In this document: positions 7,061-11,251 of the stretch, one piece after another | How the letters are laid out: each line of letters starts with the position of its first letter | Numbering within the stretch: position 1 is the first letter of the stretch | Source: JBEIVB01 sp040374085 | Lineage (GTDB): Bacteria > Bacteroidota > Bacteroidia > UBA4408 | NCBI GenBank assembly: GCA_040374085.1 | Contig: JBEIVB010000079.1 | Coordinates: 1-11,251, forward strand | Direction of reading: 5' to 3' | DNA: 11,251 bases | Notes under the pieces: model-generated | What the model was told of the DNA's origin: nothing | The model's input: only the letters and a program-made list of their open reading frames with translations | The model's database searches: none | Translations under genes and position numbers: made by a program

Positions 7061-9463
7061 ATGCAAAAGCACAACCTGCACAGCATATTGGCCGCTTTCA
7101 TGTGGATTACGGCATTCCTATTGCCTGCAAATGGTTTTAATACCAAGCCCCCAAAAACCTTTGTTCTCAATTTTGACATCACCGTTAAAGACAACGACAT
7201 TAAATTGCCTTATGCTGTTCTTACCTTGATCAAGAATGGCTCGGTTGAAGAGCAGGTTAAGGTAGGTGGAAGTGCGAAACATGTATTTGTTTTATTGCCC
7301 GATGCCGAGTACACGGTTGAAATTTCAAAACCTGGTCACGTAACCAAGCGCTTGTATGTAAGCACTTATGACGTTCCTGAAAAGGATCTTTTTGTAAAAA
7401 ACGACAACTTCCTATTCAAGTCAAACGTCAACATATTTAAGGAGATACCGGAGCTTGACATCTCCATCTTGGAGGAGCCTATTGGTAAGATCACCTACGA
7501 CAAAACAAAAAAAGACTTCGACTACGATTATCGCTACACCATGGCTATGAAGGCCGCGTTGGAACGGTTGCAAAGAGAGCTTCTCAAGCGACAAAAAGAG
7601 GTAGATGAAAAAGAGAAAGAGGAGAAAGACAAATTCGTGGCAGAGGAGCGCGAGGCTATCGCTCGTCAATCAGGAGAGCAGAGAATCATTGCCCAGCAAG
7701 CAGCAGAGGAACGGAAGAAAACCGAAGAAACCGTCCGATTACAAGCGAAAGTTGTAGAACAAGCAGAGAGGAAAAAAGCAGAAGATGCAAAGGCAAAAGA
7801 GGAGGCAAACGAACGTGAGAAAAGAGAACTCGAGCAACTAGCCAAGTTGGAGGTTGATAAAAAGCGCAAAGCAGAGGAGGAAGAGCGAAAGAAAACCCAA
7901 TCCGAAATGCGTGAAAAAGCCGAGTTGGAGGAGCGCAATCGCAAAGAGGCTGAGGCCAAAGTAAAGGCGGAGGAGGAAGCCAAAAAGAAATTGGAAGAAG
8001 ACGCTAGAAAAAAAGCCGAGGCGGAAGCAAAAGCAAAAGCAGATGAGGAAGAGCGCGCACGCAGAATAACGGAGGCAAAAGCAAGGGCAGAGAACGAGGC
8101 AAAAAGAAGAGAGGAAGAAGAAGCCAAAAAGAAAACCGAGGCCGAAGCAAAAGCAAAAGCAGCTGAGGAGGAGCGGGCACGGCGAGAGGCGGAAGCAAAA
8201 GCTAAGGACGAAGCAGAAGCAAAAAGAAAAGCAGAAGAAGAAGCCCAACGTAGAGCAGCAGCAGAGGCAAAAGCAAAAGAAGAACAAGCTGCTGCCCAAA
8301 AAGCTGCTGAAGAGGCCAGACAGCGTGCCGAGGCCAGAGCAAAAGCGGAAGCAGAAGAGCAGGCCCAAAAGGAGGCGGAAGCCAAGGCAAAAGCAGAAGC
8401 CATCCAAAAGAAAAAAGCCGAAGATGAGGCCCGCAGGAAAGCCGAAGATGAGGCAAAAGCAAAGGCCGAAGAGGCCGAAGCCCAAAGAATAGCTGAGGAG
8501 GTTAGGCAGCGTGCCGAAGCAAAAGCTAAAGCAGAAGCCGAAGATCGTGCACGTAAAGAAGCAGAAACAAAAGCCAGAGCAGAGGCCATTGAAAAAGCCA
8601 AAGCAGAAGCCATAGTTCGTGCTCAGGCAGAAGCAGAAGAAAAGGCGCGCAAAGAAGCTGAGGCGAAGGCCAAAAAGGAGGCCGAAGCAAAAGTTAAAGC
8701 CGAAGAAGAAGCCCGCAAAAAAGCAGAAGCCGAAGCAAAAGCAAAGGCTGAAGCAGAGGCTAAGGCCAAAGCAGAAGAAGAAGCACGCAAGAAAGCCGAG
8801 GCCGAAGCAAAAGCAAAAACAGAAGCTGAAGCCCGTAAGAAGGCGGAGGAAATGGCTCGCCTAAAAGCCGCTGAGGAAGCTCAAAGAATGGCCGAAGAAC
8901 AAGCTGCCGCCAAGATGGCAGAAGAAGCCAGAAAACGAGCCGAAGAAGATGCCAGAAAGAAAGCCGAGGAAGAGTCGCGCAAACGCGCTTTAGAGGAAGC
9001 CAAAAAGCGGTCTGAAGAAGAAGTAAAACGCCGAGCTGAAGAAGATGCCAGAAGAAAAAAAGAAGCAGAGGAAAAGGTAAAACGAGAGGCAGAAGAAAGA
9101 GCCAGACTTTTTGCAGACGCGAAACAACGGGCAGATTCCCTCCAACGCGAAAAAGCAAAGCAAGCCTCGGCAATGCGTGAGCAATTGGCCAAAAACACCG
9201 AACAAAAACAACGAATCGAACCCAAAACCGCCGAACAAATAAAGCGGGAAAAATTTCTAAGTGAACTTGCACAGAAATACCCTGAGGGGGTAACGGTTGA
9301 AAACCTGGACGGTCAAAACTGCAAAATCCTGCGAGTGGTGGTGGTAAAAAACCACGAAGCCAACGAATACAAAAAGATTGTGTACAGCTGGGGCACGTTC
9401 TTCAAAAAGAACGACGTAGACATCACCGAAACCACCTTCAAGAACGAAACTAAAGCCAATTAA
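7061..9463 (+). CDS. Exported beta-domain / long-helix repeat protein, paralogue 2 (complete)
   Basis: 800 residues and the only complete member in the window. ATG 7061 lies 7 nt after the stop of paralogue 1, implying cotranscription. A GTG at 7022 is in frame but overlaps that gene and would bury the signal peptide. Residues 1-25 are a Sec signal (core about 9-21, probable cleavage after ANG). Residues about 33-120 form the beta domain (TFVLNFDITVKDNDIKLPYA, KPGHVTKRLYVST). Residues 123-160 are the family signature (ELDISIL, EPIGK, YDKTKKDFDYD, YRYT). Residues about 161-715 are a charged helix. Residues 729-800 are the C-terminal domain (LSELAQKYPEG, RVVVVKNHEA, NEYKKIVYSWG, KKNDVDITE). The ending does not look like a type IX secretion sorting domain, and I see no membrane anchor after the signal peptide. 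Likely periplasmic or surface-located; role unknown. Confidence 0.9.
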   Translation: MQKHNLHSILAAFMWITAFLLPANGFNTKPPKTFVLNFDITVKDNDIKLPYAVLTLIKNGSVEEQVKVGGSAKHVFVLLPDAEYTVEISKPGHVTKRLYVSTYDVPEKDLFVKNDNFLFKSNVNIFKEIPELDISILEEPIGKITYDKTKKDFDYDYRYTMAMKAALERLQRELLKRQKEVDEKEKEEKDKFVAEEREAIARQSGEQRIIAQQAAEERKKTEETVRLQAKVVEQAERKKAEDAKAKEEANEREKRELEQLAKLEVDKKRKAEEEERKKTQSEMREKAELEERNRKEAEAKVKAEEEAKKKLEEDARKKAEAEAKAKADEEERARRITEAKARAENEAKRREEEEAKKKTEAEAKAKAAEEERARREAEAKAKDEAEAKRKAEEEAQRRAAAEAKAKEEQAAAQKAAEEARQRAEARAKAEAEEQAQKEAEAKAKAEAIQKKKAEDEARRKAEDEAKAKAEEAEAQRIAEEVRQRAEAKAKAEAEDRARKEAETKARAEAIEKAKAEAIVRAQAEAEEKARKEAEAKAKKEAEAKVKAEEEARKKAEAEAKAKAEAEAKAKAEEEARKKAEAEAKAKTEAEARKKAEEMARLKAAEEAQRMAEEQAAAKMAEEARKRAEEDARKKAEEESRKRALEEAKKRSEEEVKRRAEEDARRKKEAEEKVKREAEERARLFADAKQRADSLQREKAKQASAMREQLAKNTEQKQRIEPKTAEQIKREKFLSELAQKYPEGVTVENLDGQNCKILRVVVVKNHEANEYKKIVYSWGTFFKKNDVDITETTFKNETKAN
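7991..8230 (+). repeat. 40-residue (120-bp) tandem duplication in paralogue 2
   Basis: Two abutting copies, 7991-8110 and 8111-8230. Both have two octads followed by a 24-residue stretch. Copy 1 starts LEEDARKK and copy 2 EEEEAKKK, followed by AEAEAKAK and TEAEAKAK, then [DA]EEERARR and EAKA. The order is clear in protein and codons differ at scattered silent sites. Confidence 0.7.
8306..8608 (+). repeat. Pair of 39-residue repeats spaced by 186 bp in paralogue 2
   Basis: Copies at 8306-8422 and 8492-8608 begin AEEARQRAEA and AEEVRQRAEA, continue with AKAEAE and KEAE, and end in AEAIQKKKAE and AEAIEKAKAE. The 186-bp offset (62 residues) differs from the 40-residue unit just upstream, so the helix here uses more than one repeat length. 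Confidence 0.65.
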
Positions 9464-9545
9464 GGCAAGAGCATTAACTCAAAGAATGCACATTCATTAC
9501 CAATCCATAAAGCCTTACCAGGCTAGCAACAGAACTAAAAAACCC

Positions 9546-11251
9546 ATGAAGTCTTCTCCAACTAAAAAAAACCTGCTCACTCGTCTGGGTTGTTGCCTGT
9601 TTTTTTTCTTTTTATTCGTTCAAGCTGCTTCTGCCCAAAGCAATTGGCACCTAATGGTGGAAGGTAAAGTGATGGACGACCTCATGGATAAGCCCCTTGA
9701 AGGTGTATCCATTAATCTATACAAAGGAGAGACCTTCATTTCAAAATCAACCACAAACGCATCGGGCAAATATGCGTTTACCATGGATCCAAAACAGGAT
9801 TATTTCATGACCTTCTCCAAAGATGGTTTCACGCAGAAAACATTGGAGTTCAACACCATGGAAGGCCCTGCCAATGAGGTGGACATTCGACTCACCGGTG
9901 TTAACGTCTACTTATTCAAATTCGATCCCGACCTCGATGTTTCCTTTCTTAAAAATCCGGTTGGAAAGTTTACCTACGATGCAACAGCAAAAAGCTTCAA
10001 CTATGACAAAACCTACACAAGCAGCATAAAGTCAAAAGTTGAAACCCTTCAAAAAGCACTTGATGTAAAGCGCAAAGATGTTGAGACCGCGCGTGTTGCT
10101 GCTGTTGAAGCTGCGCAAAAGGCTGAGGAGTTGAAAAAGAAGAAAGTGGAGGCTGATGCCAAAGCAGCTGCTGAATCAGCTGAGGCTGCCCGCAAAAAAG
10201 CCGAACAAGATGCCATTTTAAAGGCCAAAGCAGAAGCAGAAGCACAACGTCGAGCCGAAGAAGAAGCAAAGAAGAAAGCAGAGGCCGATGCAAAGGCAAA
10301 GGCAGCTGCTGAAGAAGCGGCAAGAAGAAAAGCCGAAGAAGAGGCGAAAGCGAAAGCCGCTGCTGAAGAAGCGGCAAGAAAAAAAGCGGAGGCAGAGGCC
10401 AAGGCGAAAGCCGCTGCTGATGAAGCGGCAAGAAAAAAAGCAGAGGCAGATGCCAAGGCAAAAGCCGCTGCTGAAGAGGTTGCCCGGAAGAAAGCAGAAG
10501 AGGAGGCCCGAGTAAAGGCAGAAGCGGAAGCCAAGGCAAAAGCCGCGGCTGAAGAGGCCGCCAGAAAGAAAGCTGAAGCAGAAGCCAAAGCAAAAGCCGA
10601 AGCCGAAGCCAAAGCAAAAGCCGAAGCGGAGGCAAGGGCCAAAGCGGAAGCTGAGGCAAAAGCAAAAGCAGAAGAGGAGGCTCGCAAAAAGGCAGAAGCC
10701 GAAGCCAAGGCAAAAGCCGCTGCTGAAGAAGCCGCTCGCAAAAAAGCAGAGGCAGATGCCAAAGCAAAGGCGGAAGCAGAAGAAAAAGCACGCAAAGAAG
10801 CTGAAATAAAGGCCAAAGCGGAAGCCGAGGCGAAAGCAAAAGCAGAGGAGGAAGCACGCAAAATAGCCGAGGCCAAAGCCAAAGCCGAAGAAGAAGCACG
10901 CAAGAAAGCCGAAGAAGAAGCACGCAAAAAAGCTGAAGCCGAAGCAAAAGCAAAGGCAGAAGCCGAGGCAAAAGCTAAAGCAGAAGCCGAAGCAAAAGCC
11001 AAAGCAGAAGAAGAAGCACGCAAGAAAGCCGAAGAAGAAGCACGCAAAAAAGCAGAGGCCGAAGCAAAAGCTAAAGCTGAAGCAGAAGAAAAAGCACGCA
11101 AAGAAGCAGAGGCAAAAGCCAAAGCCGAAGAAGAAGCCCGCAAGAAGGCCGAAGAAGAAGCCCGCAAAAAGGCAGAAGTAGAAGCTAAAGCAAAGGCAGA
11201 AGCAGAAGCTAAAGCGAAAGCCGAGGCCGAGGCAAAAGCCAAAGCAGAAGA
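9546..11251 (+). CDS. Exported beta-domain / long-helix repeat protein, paralogue 3 (3' end beyond window)
   Basis: The frame is open for 568 codons and runs off the right edge. ATG 9546 gives a textbook Sec signal: MKSSPTKKNLLTRLG, a Phe/Leu-rich core at 16-26, and cleavage after ASA before QSN. An in-frame ATG at 9486 would add 20 residues and is less likely. Cys16-Cys17 precede the hydrophobic core, so this is not a lipobox. Residues about 36-118 are the beta domain (VEGKVMDDLMDKPLEGVSI, NASGKYAFTM, FSKDGFTQKTLEF), the best carboxypeptidase-regulatory-like match of the three. Residues 123-158 are the signature (DPDLDVSFL, NPVGK, YDATAK, FNYDKTYT). From about 160 to the edge it is Ala/Glu/Lys helix, with fewer Arg and Leu than paralogue 1. 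The 82-bp gap after paralogue 2 shows neither a promoter match nor a terminator, so an operon is likely. A C-terminal domain like that of paralogue 2 is expected beyond the window. Confidence 0.88.
   Translation, partial: MKSSPTKKNLLTRLGCCLFFFFLFVQAASAQSNWHLMVEGKVMDDLMDKPLEGVSINLYKGETFISKSTTNASGKYAFTMDPKQDYFMTFSKDGFTQKTLEFNTMEGPANEVDIRLTGVNVYLFKFDPDLDVSFLKNPVGKFTYDATAKSFNYDKTYTSSIKSKVETLQKALDVKRKDVETARVAAVEAAQKAEELKKKKVEADAKAAAESAEAARKKAEQDAILKAKAEAEAQRRAEEEAKKKAEADAKAKAAAEEAARRKAEEEAKAKAAAEEAARKKAEAEAKAKAAADEAARKKAEADAKAKAAAEEVARKKAEEEARVKAEAEAKAKAAAEEAARKKAEAEAKAKAEAEAKAKAEAEARAKAEAEAKAKAEEEARKKAEAEAKAKAAAEEAARKKAEADAKAKAEAEEKARKEAEIKAKAEAEAKAKAEEEARKIAEAKAKAEEEARKKAEEEARKKAEAEAKAKAEAEAKAKAEAEAKAKAEEEARKKAEEEARKKAEAEAKAKAEAEEKARKEAEAKAKAEEEARKKAEEEARKKAEVEAKAKAEAEAKAKAEAEAKAKAE
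10290..10505 (+). repeat. 18-residue (54-bp) repeat, four tandem copies, in paralogue 3
   Basis: Copies at 10290-10343, 10344-10397, 10398-10451 and 10452-10505. Consensus AKAKAAAEEAARKKAEAE with only single substitutions (Arg for Lys, Asp for Glu, Val for Ala). Related partial copies follow downstream. Confidence 0.85.
10884..11243 (+). repeat. 40-residue (120-bp) repeat, three tandem copies, in paralogue 3
   Basis: Copies start at 10884, 11004 and 11124, exactly 120 bp apart. Each starts with AEEEARKK twice, then A-E-[AV]-EAKAK, then two more octads, so the unit is five octads. The first 50 bp of copies 1 and 2 differ at a single base, so this is the youngest-looking repeat in the window. 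It probably continues past the right edge. Confidence 0.85.

Noticed and set aside
9245..9460. Type IX secretion C-terminal sorting domain on paralogue 2
   Set aside because: The end lacks the usual Gly-rich beta pattern and terminal Lys-Val-Ile/Leu strand motif of those domains, and the segment is better explained as the family-specific cap.
9511..9524. Small hairpin AGCCT-TACC-AGGCT between paralogues 2 and 3
   Set aside because: Only 5 bp of stem and no downstream T-tract. It also falls within an in-frame extension of paralogue 3 from ATG 9486, so it is not a convincing terminator.
10049..11242. Long Ala/Ser-rich open frame on the minus strand opposite paralogue 3, with similar ones opposite paralogues 1 and 2 (5415-5786, 5898-6323, 7666-8613)
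   Set aside because: Reverse complements of GCN, GAR, AAR and CGN codons cannot give stops in this register, so these frames stay open by composition. They have no globular segment or conserved motif.

Overview
The window looks like a chromosomal segment of a Bacteroidota bacterium. Three things suggest this: two promoter-like sequences fit the phylum's TTG / TAnnTTTG pattern, upstream regions are A-rich with weak Shine-Dalgarno signals, and several Sec-exported proteins begin with a carboxypeptidase-regulatory-like beta domain. No rRNA, tRNA, CRISPR array, integrase or transposase was seen. I would not go below phylum level from sequence alone.

Left half (1-3952) is housekeeping. A membrane protein (1-531, minus) runs off the left edge. 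It is divergent from purL (567-2816, plus), the short-type phosphoribosylformylglycinamidine synthase subunit of purine synthesis. An FAD-dependent DAO-family oxidoreductase (2792-3952, minus) converges on purL, and the two coding ends overlap by 25 bp.

Right half (4054-11251, all plus) holds the unusual content: three tandem paralogues, probably one transcription unit, with a promoter candidate just upstream. Each encodes a Sec signal peptide, a small beta-sandwich-like domain, a conserved block of about 38 residues (core LD[VI]S, P[VI]GK, YDxT, YDxxYT), then hundreds of residues of almost pure Ala/Glu/Lys/Arg helix. Where the end is visible there is also a conserved C-terminal domain of about 71 residues (ELA[KQ]KYPEG ... 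EYKKI ... ND[LV]DI). The helix is not built on heptads. It is assembled from 8-residue units with 10-, 16- and 18-residue variants, nested in larger super-repeats that differ between genes: 58 residues in the first, 40 and 62 in the second, 18 and 40 in the third.

The first paralogue is split by an in-frame TAA at 5821-5823. The remaining 409 sense codons, including the C-terminal domain, stay open in the same frame, so it is a nonsense-interrupted gene or a readthrough case. The third paralogue runs off the right edge still inside its helix. A reasonable but unproven reading is a set of exported, rod-like envelope proteins with a globular cap at each end. I do not recognise an established system with this layout.
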